The position numbers and the translations under genes are program-made. 53,317 nt of DNA from Verrucomicrobiales bacterium (GTDB lineage: Bacteria > Verrucomicrobiota > Verrucomicrobiia > Limisphaerales > UBA9464). The stretch lies in assembly GCA_027489875.1 (NCBI GenBank), contig JAIXZE010000430.1, forward strand, positions 1 through 53,317, read 5' to 3'. Position 1 is the stretch's first letter, and each line of letters starts with the position of its first letter. This document shows positions 1 to 7,117 of this stretch, in pieces. The notes below the pieces were generated by a model, which worked only from the letters and a program-made list of their open reading frames with translations, was not told the origin of the DNA and did no database searches.

Positions 1-82
1 CGGCCAAGGCCTGGCGCAAGGGGGTGTTCTCAGGCGAGAGCTTCACCGCCTCGCGCAACTGTCGGATGTGATCAGGTTCCAT
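1..82 (-). CDS. N-terminus of a protein cut by the window edge (TPR-like start)
   Basis: An ATG on the minus strand at 82-80 opens a frame that runs without a stop to the window edge, giving 27 codons. It reads MEPDHIRQLREAVKL followed by SPENTPLRQALA. The amphipathic helix and the SPENTPLR stretch resemble the first helix of tetratricopeptide-type repeats, which in related bacteria often precede AAA+ ATPase domains. That identity is a guess from so few residues. The rest of the gene lies to the left of the window. Codon bias fits the neighbouring genes. Confidence 0.5.
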   Translation of the reverse strand, partial: MEPDHIRQLREAVKLSPENTPLRQALA

Positions 83-152
83 GAGGATGGAAACCATCCT
101 GCGGAACGGCCGCAAACGTGGCGAGGGGGAAACTAAGCGCAGAACGGGGCGG

Positions 153-286
153 GGCGCATCTTGACACTGCCCCCGTTTGAGACTGGGAACGGGGCGGCGA
201 TGTCCTCATCGCCTTGGGGGAGGTTTCGGAACGGCGACGTGGACGTCGCCACCCCGTTCCATGCGGGAGCAGTGTCAAGATGCGCC
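153..286. repeat. Interspersed palindromic element, complete copy (REPIN/MITE-like)
   Basis: The 134-bp element is bounded by a perfect 18-bp terminal inverted repeat: 153-170 (GGCGCATCTTGACACTGC) and its reverse complement at 269-286. Inside are two arms that can each fold alone. The left arm has GGCGATG-TCCT-CATCGCC. The right arm has GGCGACG-TGGA-CGTCGCC. The arms are also complementary to each other, so the whole element can form one long hairpin. This is the best-preserved of at least eight copies in the window, all between genes. No transposase is encoded in it. Its short frames are by-products of the symmetry. Confidence 0.85.
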
Positions 287-370
287 CAACGGGGCGGCGA
301 TGTCTTCATCGCCTTTGGAAAGGGCTTTGGAATGGCGACGAGGACGTCGCCATTCCGTTCCATTCGGGGG
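287..370. repeat. Second palindromic element, partial tandem copy
   Basis: Directly after the complete copy the two-arm core is repeated: ACGGGGCGGCGATG at 289-302, then a second arm with GGCGACGAGGACGTCGCC and ATTCCGTTCC. The outer left terminal repeat is shared with or replaced by the end of the first copy. The right terminal repeat is missing and a G-run stands in its place. It lies 23 bp beyond the lysA stop codon. Confidence 0.75.
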
Positions 371-392
371 GGGTGCAACCGACACCTCCGCG

Positions 393-1691
393 TCACGCCT
401 GCCAGGGAGCCTTCGATTCCAGCGCCCAGATTTCGGAGAGTTCCTGGCGGCGGCGGACCAGCGCGGACTTCTTGCCCTTCACGAGCACCTCGGCGGCGAG
501 TCCGCGGGAATTGTAATTCGAGCCCATGACGGATCCGTAGGCACCCGCGCTCAGCAACGCCAGATGGTCACCCTCGCCCACCTTCGGCAGGGGCCGGTCC
601 TTGGCGAAGTAATCGCCGGATTCGCAGATCGGGCCGACGACATCCGAGGGGATCGTGGCTCCGCCCTTGCGGGTGAGGGGCACGATCTCGTGGTAGCTGT
701 CGTAGAACGCGGGCCGGATCAGGTCGTTCATGGCGGCGTCCACGATCACGAAGTTCTTCTTGCCCGTACGCTTGATGTATTCCACGCGGGTGACCAGGGC
801 ACCGGCGTTTCCGGAGAGGAAGCGGCCGGGTTCGAGCAGGATCTTCAACCCGAGCGGCTTCAAGAGGGGCACCAACTCGGCCGCGTACGCCGCCGGCGTG
901 AGGATGCCCTTGCCCTTGGAGCCCGACCACCAGGCCGGGTCACCGCTCGCCAGCGCGTCCTGATAAACGATGCCGATGCCGCCACCGATGCTGAAGAAGT
1001 CGAAGCCATGCTTCTGGCTCAAGCGATCCACCAGCGGCGCGACCTTCTCGACGGCCTTCCGGAACGGGGCCACGTCGGTCAACTGGGAGCCGATGTGCAT
1101 CTGGATGCCGCGGAGGCGGATGTTGGAGAGCTTCGCGGCGCGTGCGTAGACCTTCTCCACCTCCTCGAAAGCGATGCCGAACTTGTTCTCGTACGTTCCC
1201 GTCGTGATCTTGGCGTGGGTGTGGGCATCAATGTTCGGGTTCACGCGCACCGCCACCGGGGCGATCTTCTTCAGGCGCAGCGCGACCTTGGAAATGCGCT
1301 GCAACTCCGCCTCGGACTCCACGTTGAAGCTGTAGATCCCCTGCTTCAGCGCGTAGGCGATCTCCTCTTCCGTCTTGCCCACGCCCGCGAACACGCACTT
1401 CGTGGGATCGCCGCCGGCGGCGATGGTCCGCGCCAACTCACCCGCGCTCACCACGTCGAATCCACTGCCGAGTCCCGCAAGGGTACGGATCACGGCGAGA
1501 TTCGAATTCGACTTCATCGCGAAGCAGATCCGGTGATCCAGCGCCGCGAGGGCTTCATCGAGTTTCGTGTAGTGATCCGTCAGGGTCGCCTCCGAGTACA
1601 CGTAGAGGGGCGTGCCATGCTTCTTGGCCAGTGCCGAAAGGGCCACGTCCTCGCAGTAAAGTTCCTTCCCGACGTAACGAAACGAATGCAT
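393..1691 (-). CDS. lysA: Diaminopimelate decarboxylase
   Basis: The 432-residue protein matches the usual length of the PLP-dependent fold-III decarboxylase that converts meso-diaminopimelate to L-lysine and CO2, the last step of lysine synthesis. The PLP lysine is K60 in CFAMKSN. Further family signatures are HIGSQL, the glycine-rich GGGIGI phosphate loop, EPGR, the catalytic cysteine in PICESGD, and AYGSVM near the C-terminus. The start ATG is the first in the frame and gives the standard N-terminus. The gene is transcribed leftward, in the same direction as xseA. It is separated from xseA by one palindromic element, so a shared transcript is possible but not shown. Cytoplasmic. Confidence 0.95.
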   Translation of the reverse strand: MHSFRYVGKELYCEDVALSALAKKHGTPLYVYSEATLTDHYTKLDEALAALDHRICFAMKSNSNLAVIRTLAGLGSGFDVVSAGELARTIAAGGDPTKCVFAGVGKTEEEIAYALKQGIYSFNVESEAELQRISKVALRLKKIAPVAVRVNPNIDAHTHAKITTGTYENKFGIAFEEVEKVYARAAKLSNIRLRGIQMHIGSQLTDVAPFRKAVEKVAPLVDRLSQKHGFDFFSIGGGIGIVYQDALASGDPAWWSGSKGKGILTPAAYAAELVPLLKPLGLKILLEPGRFLSGNAGALVTRVEYIKRTGKKNFVIVDAAMNDLIRPAFYDSYHEIVPLTRKGGATIPSDVVGPICESGDYFAKDRPLPKVGEGDHLALLSAGAYGSVMGSNYNSRGLAAEVLVKGKKSALVRRRQELSEIWALESKAPWQA

Positions 1692-1754
1692 CGGGCGAGG
1701 TTATGCCAAATCCGGAGGCCTCAGGGCAAGGAACTGCGCGCCGTCAAGCAGAGT

Positions 1755-1887
1755 GGCGCATTTTGACACAGCCCCGTTTGGCCATGGTTTTAGGGGCGGC
1801 GATGTCCTCATCGCCTTGGGAAAGGGTTTGGAACGGCGACGAGGACGTCGCCACCCCGTTCAATGCGGGGACCGCATCAAGATGCTC
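1755..1887. repeat. Palindromic element between xseA and lysA
   Basis: The copy starts with GGCGCATTTTGACACAGCCCC and ends with CCGCATCAAGATGCTCC, so both terminal repeats are present but degenerate. The core arms GGCGATGTCCTCATCGCC (1798-1815) and GGCGACGAGGACGTCGCC are intact and can pair. The right end abuts the xseA stop codon at 1889-1891, so the element could act as a transcript-end structure for xseA. Confidence 0.8.
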
Positions 1888-1888
1888 C

Positions 1889-3307
1889 TCAAACAGAACC
1901 ACCCTCCGCCACGCTCGCGATCCGACCCTTCGCCAAGCGCGAAACCAATCGCTGTCCGGCGGCGACTTCCGCTGCATCGCGGACCACCCTGCCCGTCTCC
2001 GCGTCGAGGGTGATCGAGTATCCCCGTTCCAGGACCGCCTCGGGAGACAGGAGACGCAAACGGTCCTCGAGGCGCGCTAGGCGCTCCCGTTGCGTCAGCA
2101 GTCCCCGCCGGGCGCCCGCTAACAGGCGGCGGCGCAATTCCACCTGAGCGCGCACTTCCCGCACCAACCGCGCCGAAGGCCGGGCCGCCAACAACCGCTG
2201 TCCCAGCACACCCCCATGCCGCCGACGCTCCCGCAGGGCTCGCACCACCCCGGTCTTCAGGCTTTCGCCAAGGTCATCCATCCGCTGCGCGTGTTCCTCC
2301 AGACGACGTCGCGGATGCATGCGCCCCAACCGTCGCTGCAGATCCCCGACCGACTCGGCGGTTCCCGCAAGGATCGAACGTACCCACCGCGGCATCCGCG
2401 ACGACAACTCCGCGACCCGCTCTCGGCTGGCAACGTAACCCGCCGTGAGGATCTCGGCTGCGGCGCTCGGGGTCGCCGCCCTCAGATCCGCGACGAAATC
2501 CGAGATGGTGAAATCGATCTCGTGTCCGACCGCCGAAACCACGGGCAGCGCAGAATCCGCAATCGCACGTGCCAGCAATTCCTCGTTGAACGCCCAGAGG
2601 TCTTCGAGGCTCCCGCCACCCCGCGTCACGAGGATGACATCCAATTCCGCGCCCGCGGCGGCCCACGCGTTCAGCAGGCGGATTCCCTCGGCAATTTCCC
2701 GCGCCGCCCCCTGCCCTTGGACACGTGCCGGCGCGACCATCACAGACAACCCGGCAAACCTCCGTCCCACGACGTGCAGCACGTCCCGCAGGGCGGCACC
2801 CGTCGGGGACGTGACGATCCCCAGTCCGCGGGGATATCCCGGGATGGGCCGTTTGCGTCCCGCATCGAACAACCCTTCGGCGGCCAGCTTCCGCTTCAAT
2901 TCCTCGAAGGCCGCCTGCAACGCACCAATCCCCTCGGCTTCGACATGCGTGACGCGCAACTGATACTGGCCGCGTGGCTCGTAGACAGTGACGGCTCCTC
3001 CCAGGATCACGCTCGCGCCATCCCGGAGCGGAGCCCGTGAGACGCCGGTCTGCCCACGGAAGAGGACGCAATTCACCGACGCCGCACCGTCCTTCAACAC
3101 GAAATAGGCGTGGCCGGAGGCCTGCATCCGGAAGTTCGAAACCTCTCCCCGGACCCAGACTGTTCCGAACTGACCTTCCAGGACCTCGCGGATCCGCCGC
3201 GTGAAATCACCCACCGAGACCACTTCACGCGCCGGTTTCGCTGCGGGCTTGGGCGCCCCGAAGAGATCGCCGGAGAATTCCCACTGCGATGTTGTCCGTC
3301 GTGCCAT
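1889..3307 (-). CDS. xseA: Exodeoxyribonuclease VII large subunit
   Basis: The 472-residue product is the catalytic subunit of the ATP-independent single-strand exonuclease that degrades DNA to oligonucleotides. Residues of about 25-110 form the OB-fold DNA-binding domain (VSVGDFTRRI, VRGEVSNF, GHAYFVLKD). The catalytic domain shows GIVTSPTGAALRD, a RGGGSLEDLWAFNEE box and SAVGHEIDFTISDF with the conserved histidine and aspartates. A long arginine-rich coiled-coil segment follows, and the C-terminus has VLERGYSI. The ATG at 3307 (MARRTTSQWEF) is chosen because the open frame upstream runs into a palindromic element. The small subunit gene xseB is not nearby. Confidence 0.94.
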   Translation of the reverse strand: MARRTTSQWEFSGDLFGAPKPAAKPAREVVSVGDFTRRIREVLEGQFGTVWVRGEVSNFRMQASGHAYFVLKDGAASVNCVLFRGQTGVSRAPLRDGASVILGGAVTVYEPRGQYQLRVTHVEAEGIGALQAAFEELKRKLAAEGLFDAGRKRPIPGYPRGLGIVTSPTGAALRDVLHVVGRRFAGLSVMVAPARVQGQGAAREIAEGIRLLNAWAAAGAELDVILVTRGGGSLEDLWAFNEELLARAIADSALPVVSAVGHEIDFTISDFVADLRAATPSAAAEILTAGYVASRERVAELSSRMPRWVRSILAGTAESVGDLQRRLGRMHPRRRLEEHAQRMDDLGESLKTGVVRALRERRRHGGVLGQRLLAARPSARLVREVRAQVELRRRLLAGARRGLLTQRERLARLEDRLRLLSPEAVLERGYSITLDAETGRVVRDAAEVAAGQRLVSRLAKGRIASVAEGGSV

Positions 3308-3370
3308 GGGTGAAACCGTACCGCGAACCGTTGAACTCGGCCAATGCCGATCCGGCAGCCCCAAGCATGG

Positions 3371-3478
3371 CCGCATCTTGAGACATTCCCCACCCGAAAC
3401 GGGGAGGCGACGTCCTCGTCGCCGTTCCAAAGCCTTTCGGCGGGCGATGTGGACATCGCCGCCCCAAAACCATTCCCA
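3371..3478. repeat. Palindromic element upstream of xseA
   Basis: The left terminal repeat is degenerate (CCGCATCTTGAGACATTCC). The arms are GGCGACGTCCTCGTCGCC (3406-3423) and GGGCGATGTGGACATCGCC (3442-3460), each able to fold as a 7-bp stem. Compared with the first copy the arms have exchanged GATG and GACG types. The right terminal repeat is not recognisable. The element lies about 60 bp before the xseA start. Confidence 0.75.
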
Positions 3479-3523
3479 TCGGGCTCGGGGATTGGGATCG
3501 AACCGAATGCTCCACTTCGTTTT

Positions 3524-3559
3524 CGATTCCGATGCCGATACCGATCCCGATACCGACGC
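3524..3559. repeat. Six imperfect tandem hexamers, CGATNC
   Basis: Six consecutive hexamers read CGATTC, CGATGC, CGATAC, CGATCC, CGATAC, CGACGC. They lie between two palindromic elements in the xseA-phzF gap, outside any credible gene. A related GGATTGGGATCG stretch stands just upstream at 3489-3500. Confidence 0.7.
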
Positions 3560-3612
3560 GTGCTGTAAGGGCAAGCGAGCGGGCCTCGAAACCGCCCCAT
3601 TCGTGAAAGAAG

Positions 3613-3685
3613 AACGGAGAGGCGACGTCCTCGTCGCCGTTCCGAGGCCTTTCGGCGGGCGATGTGGACATCGCCGCCCCGTTGC
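3613..3685. repeat. Palindromic element core near the phzF-family stop
   Basis: This core-only copy has arms GGCGACGTCCTCGTCGCC and GGGCGATGTGGACATCGCC ending in GCCCCGTT. It closely matches the 3371-3478 copy, including the linker GTTCC..GCCTTTCGGC. Both outer terminal repeats are lost. It lies just past the stop codon of the phzF-family gene at 3704. Confidence 0.75.
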
Positions 3686-3703
3686 GGTTGCGGGAGGCGT
3701 TTC

Positions 3704-4510
3704 TCAGAAACCTGGCCCGGCGAGCAACTCACCCCGCCACACCGTCACCGCCTTCCCCGTCAAGAACACCCGGTCGCCGACCCATTCCATGCCGACCTCG
3801 CCACCCCGACGACTTGCCTGCCACCCGCGCAGGCGCGTACGCCCCAACCGAGGGGCCCAGTAGGCCGCGAGGGAACAATGCGCGGAACCGGTCACCGGAT
3901 CCTCCGGAACACCGGCCGCCGGCGCAAAGAACCGCGAGACGAAATCGAAACCCCGGACATCCGACGGTGCCGTCACGATCACACCACGAACCGGGATCTG
4001 GGCCAACGCCGAGAGGTCCGGTTGCAGGGCCCGCAGCGTCGCCGCGTGTGGCAATTCGATGAGCAGGTCATCGACCGTGCGACCGCACCAGCGGACATCT
4101 GCCCCCAACGCCTGTGCCAATCCGGAAGGCGTCGCCACGGCCTCGGCGGGACGGACAGGAAAGTCCATCCGGATGCCGTCTGGCTCCCGTGTGCAGGTCA
4201 GCAGGCCGCCCTTGGTGGTGAAGCGGGCCGGCTCATCAATCCTCAGACGCCCGGAATCCCAGAGCGCATGCGCCGCCGCCATGGTCGCGTGGCCACAGAG
4301 GTTCACTTCGGTGACTGGCGTGAACCATCGCAGATCCCATCCACCGTCCTCCCGGCGATTCAGGAAGGACGTCTCCGACAGATGCATCTCCCCCGCGACG
4401 TCCTGCATCCAACCCGCATCCACGGGCCCAGGAAGGACGCACACAGCCGCCGGGTTGCCACGGAACGGTTGGGACGCAAAGGCGTCGACCACACAGAGGG
4501 GAATGGACAT
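3704..4510 (-). CDS. PhzF-family isomerase/epimerase-like protein
   Basis: The 268-residue protein has the two-lobed diaminopimelate-epimerase fold of the PhzF family. Visible signatures are the N-terminal VDAFASQPFRGNPAAV, the catalytic glutamate E46 in LSETSFL, NLCGHATMAAAHAL and the second-lobe EDPVTGSAHC. PhzF itself isomerises a phenazine precursor. Most family members in genomes without phenazine genes, such as this one, have unknown substrates, so no physiological reaction can be assigned. It lies 58 bp downstream of xylB in the same direction. The start ATG gives the canonical N-terminus. Confidence 0.9.
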   Translation of the reverse strand: MSIPLCVVDAFASQPFRGNPAAVCVLPGPVDAGWMQDVAGEMHLSETSFLNRREDGGWDLRWFTPVTEVNLCGHATMAAAHALWDSGRLRIDEPARFTTKGGLLTCTREPDGIRMDFPVRPAEAVATPSGLAQALGADVRWCGRTVDDLLIELPHAATLRALQPDLSALAQIPVRGVIVTAPSDVRGFDFVSRFFAPAAGVPEDPVTGSAHCSLAAYWAPRLGRTRLRGWQASRRGGEVGMEWVGDRVFLTGKAVTVWRGELLAGPGF

Positions 4511-4568
4511 GCGATCTCCGACTCGTCGTGTGCGGCGGTTGTTCAGCCGGCGCGGGCCAAAACCCAGA

Positions 4569-6101
4569 TCAGCGATTCACCAACGCCCGGTGCCCCCCAA
4601 AGACCGGACGCAAGGCCCGGCTTGTCTGATCCTGCAGCGCTTGCATGGCCTGGTAGACCTCCACGGCCTTTGCATCCGGCGTGGCCGTTTCCTTCCGGTT
4701 CAACTTCACGAAGGCGTCAGTCACGTCCTCGATCGCGACCGTCTCGCCCTGTTGGCGGCGCCAGCACCAGAGGGCCTGCAAGGCCGCACCGAAGGCGGCG
4801 CCTTCCGAGACCTCCAGCGTCACCACCTCGGCGTTGAACACGTCGGCCATGATCTGGCGCCAGAGTCGTGACTTCGCACCGCCGCCGGTGGCGCGTACCT
4901 GGGTCGCCGAGACGCCCAGTTCCGCCAGGCGGCGCAACCCGTAGTTCATCCCCATCGTGACACCCTCCATTGTCGCGCGGGCGAAATGCGGAGCATCGAA
5001 GGTACCGGCGCGGACACCCAGGAAAACGCCCGTGCCATCCGGAACGTTCGGGGTGCGCTCTCCCTCGAGGTATGGCAAGAGCATCAACCCATCGCTGCCC
5101 GCCGGAGCCTTTGCGGCCGCCTTCTCGAACGCAGCGTGATCCAGACCAAAATCCTTCCGGACCATCTCCGTCGCCACCGTGACATTCATCGTGCACAGCA
5201 ATGGCAGCCACCGATTCGTTGAATCGCAGAACGCGGCAATCTCGCCGGCCGGATCCGTCACCGGACGCTCCGAGCACGCATAGATGGTTCCGCTGGTGCC
5301 GAAGCTGGCCGTGACAACGCCCTGCCGGGTGTTCCCCGTGCCGATCGCTCCCATCATGTTGTCGCCGCCACCGGCCGCGACCAGCACCCCGGGATTCAGC
5401 CCCAGTGCCCGGGCGGCCTCCGGACGCAACCGCCCGGCGGGTTGATCACTCGTCGAAAGCGTCGGCAGCTTGCCCGACAATTCCGGATCGATCGCCTTCA
5501 CGACCGCCTCCGACCATCGCCGTTTGCGGACATCCATGAGGGCGGTGCCGGAAGCATCACCGAACTCCATGAACACGCCGCCCGTCAGCCAATGGTTGAG
5601 GTAATCGTGCGGCAGGAGGACCGTGGCGAGCCGCGCGTAGTTCTCCGGTTCATGCCGGCGCAGCCAGAGGATCTTCGGTGCCGTGAACCCGGGAAGGACC
5701 GCATTGCCCAGGGCCCGGATCACCGCCTTTAGTCCGCCGACCGCTTCCGTGATCTCCGCACATTCCGCCGTGGTGGACGTATCGCACCACAGCTTCGCCG
5801 GACGGATGACCGCACCGGCAGCGTCCATCGGCACGAATCCATGCTGCTGTCCGCTCACGGAGATGGCGACCACCTCTCCGGCAGAGGCCTTGGCGTCCTT
5901 GAGGGCTGCCTTGACGGCCTTCACGAGGGCAACGCGCCATGTTTCCGGATCCTGTTCCTTCGCGCCGGCGGGAAGGTTTGGAATCAATCCGTAGGCGGCG
6001 CTGCCGGTTCCGCACACCTTGCCGCTGCGCGCATCCACGACCAACGCCTTGGTCGATTGCGTGCCTGAATCAATGCCGATGAGAAGCGAACGGGATGCCA
6101 T
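4569..6101 (-). CDS. xylB: Xylulokinase (FGGY family)
   Basis: The 510-residue protein has both FGGY actin-like ATPase lobes. The N-terminal lobe begins LLIGIDSGTQSTKALVVD and has the substrate segment SGQQHGFVPMD. The hinge and second lobe show GGGDNMMGAIGTG, FGTSGTIYA and the nucleotide-binding GGGAKSRLWRQIMAD. The motif order and length fit D-xylulose kinase, which feeds xylulose 5-phosphate into the pentose phosphate pathway, better than glycerol or gluconate kinase. No xylose isomerase or pentose transporter is nearby, so substrate assignment rests on sequence alone. Transcribed leftward, divergent from rpmH. Confidence 0.88.
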   Translation of the reverse strand: MASRSLLIGIDSGTQSTKALVVDARSGKVCGTGSAAYGLIPNLPAGAKEQDPETWRVALVKAVKAALKDAKASAGEVVAISVSGQQHGFVPMDAAGAVIRPAKLWCDTSTTAECAEITEAVGGLKAVIRALGNAVLPGFTAPKILWLRRHEPENYARLATVLLPHDYLNHWLTGGVFMEFGDASGTALMDVRKRRWSEAVVKAIDPELSGKLPTLSTSDQPAGRLRPEAARALGLNPGVLVAAGGGDNMMGAIGTGNTRQGVVTASFGTSGTIYACSERPVTDPAGEIAAFCDSTNRWLPLLCTMNVTVATEMVRKDFGLDHAAFEKAAAKAPAGSDGLMLLPYLEGERTPNVPDGTGVFLGVRAGTFDAPHFARATMEGVTMGMNYGLRRLAELGVSATQVRATGGGAKSRLWRQIMADVFNAEVVTLEVSEGAAFGAALQALWCWRRQQGETVAIEDVTDAFVKLNRKETATPDAKAVEVYQAMQALQDQTSRALRPVFGGHRALVNR

Positions 6102-6236
6102 GGAATCAGTAATTGGTTTGTGTGCGGGCCACCATGCGGGACACCGCCCCGTCTGAGAAGTCTGGAGACGGAGAGCACCCGGGATCCCCCGCAGAAAGAA
6201 ATCTCATCCAAAATCCGGCTTTCCCGGTTCCGATCC

Positions 6237-6264
6237 TTGACGCCCCCCGCTCCATTGATACTGT
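6237..6264 (+). promoter_or_regulatory. Candidate sigma-70 promoter for rpmH operon
   Basis: TTGACG at 6237-6242 and TACTGT at 6259-6264 are separated by 16 bp and lie 40 bp upstream of the rpmH ATG, in the gap divergent from xylB. The -35 match is good and the -10 match is weak. A T-run directly precedes the rpmH start. Proposed from spacing and consensus only. Confidence 0.33.
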
Positions 6265-6303
6265 CCGCCGCTCCGCGTCCTATGGGACGCGCTCGATTTT
6301 TTT

Positions 6304-6441
6304 ATGAAGCGCCAGTACCAGCCGTCGAAGATCCGCCGCGTGCGCCAGCATGGATTCCGTGCCCGCATGGCCACCAAGAGCGGTCGTGCCATCCTCAGCA
6401 ACCGCCGCCGCGTCGGCCGCAAGAAGCTCACCCAGGTCTGA
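6304..6441 (+). CDS. rpmH: 50S ribosomal protein L34
   Basis: A 45-codon gene encodes a very basic protein starting [18 protein letters not shown] and ending in VGRKKLTQV. Family positions are the KRxYQPSK start, [15 protein letters not shown] and the arginine-rich [10 protein letters not shown] tail. Length and sequence are typical of bacterial L34, which sits in the large ribosomal subunit near the exit-tunnel region. It is followed 61 bp later by rnpA, the universal L34-RNase P arrangement. dnaA, often found upstream, is absent; xylB lies there instead. Confidence 0.96.
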   Translation: MKRQYQPSKIRRVRQHGFRARMATKSGRAILSNRRRVGRKKLTQV

Positions 6442-6502
6442 TCCGGCTCCCTTTTCAGAAGCCGGACTCGACTGACACCCTTCCTGCCCGTTCTGGGCGC
6501 CC

Positions 6503-6856
6503 ATGCGCCTGACACTCCCCAAAAGCCGCCGTCTGTACCAAAGGCGCGACTTTGTCGAGGTCCGGGATGAAGGAAGGCGGATCGCACAGGGTTGCCTCGT
6601 GATCAACTGGCTACCCTTGAAGGCAGGCGAGCCTTGGAAGGTGGGCATCATCACCACCAAGGCCCTTGGATCGGCGGTGGTCCGAAATCTGGCCCGCCGC
6701 CGGATCCGCGAGGCTTTTCGCTGTAATCAGGACCTTCTCATCCACTCTGCCCACATCGTATTGATCGCTCGTTCCTCTATCCGCGAAGCAACCCAGGAGC
6801 GCGTTGTCGCGGACCTGCTCCGCGTGTTGAGGCGGGCTGGGCTTGCCTCCTCCTGA
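6503..6856 (+). CDS. rnpA: Ribonuclease P protein component
   Basis: The 117-residue basic protein assists the catalytic RNA of RNase P in maturing tRNA 5' ends. The N-terminus has LPKSRRLYQRRDFVEV, matching the family's KxxRLxxxxDF. The RNA-binding signature is present in a variant form (VVRNLARRRIREAF instead of the common RNRxKRxxRE). Length is usual. The position between rpmH and yidD supports the call. Four bases separate its stop codon from the yidD start, so the two are probably translationally coupled. Confidence 0.93.
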   Translation: MRLTLPKSRRLYQRRDFVEVRDEGRRIAQGCLVINWLPLKAGEPWKVGIITTKALGSAVVRNLARRRIREAFRCNQDLLIHSAHIVLIARSSIREATQERVVADLLRVLRRAGLASS

Positions 6857-6859
6857 CCC

Positions 6860-7108
6860 GTGAAACCGCTCCAGTACATCCTCATCGGACTGGTTCAGGT
6901 TTATCGCTGGGTCTTGTCTCCTGCCCGTGCCGCCCTGCTTGGGGGGCCCGTCTGCCGCTTTACCCCTTCCTGTTCATCCTACGCCCTGGAGGCCTTGCGC
7001 CTGCATGGCCCGATTTGCGGCTCGGCACTCGCCGCCCGCCGTGTCTGCCGTTGCCACCCTTGGGGAGGTGCCGGCTTGGACCCTGTTCCTCAAACGTCCC
7101 GTACCTGA
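6860..7108 (+). CDS. yidD: Membrane protein insertion efficiency factor YidD
   Basis: The 82-residue protein carries the conserved cysteine pattern [19 protein letters not shown] followed by [17 protein letters not shown], diagnostic of the YidD (DUF37) family. An N-terminal amphipathic or hydrophobic segment ([16 protein letters not shown]) probably associates with the inner membrane. YidD is thought to assist YidC-dependent insertion. The start is GTG at 6860. It lies between rnpA and yidC with very short spacers. Confidence 0.94.
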   Translation: MKPLQYILIGLVQVYRWVLSPARAALLGGPVCRFTPSCSSYALEALRLHGPICGSALAARRVCRCHPWGGAGLDPVPQTSRT

Positions 7109-7117
7109 CCCGTTTTC

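Noticed and set aside
153..370. Possible CRISPR-like array from repeated sequence
   Set aside because: The repeats are inverted pairs with variable linkers and occur singly across the window; there are no regularly spaced spacers and no cas genes.
177..1766. Long 529-residue frame on the plus strand
   Set aside because: It is antisense to lysA and continues into palindromic elements; no motif or start signal.
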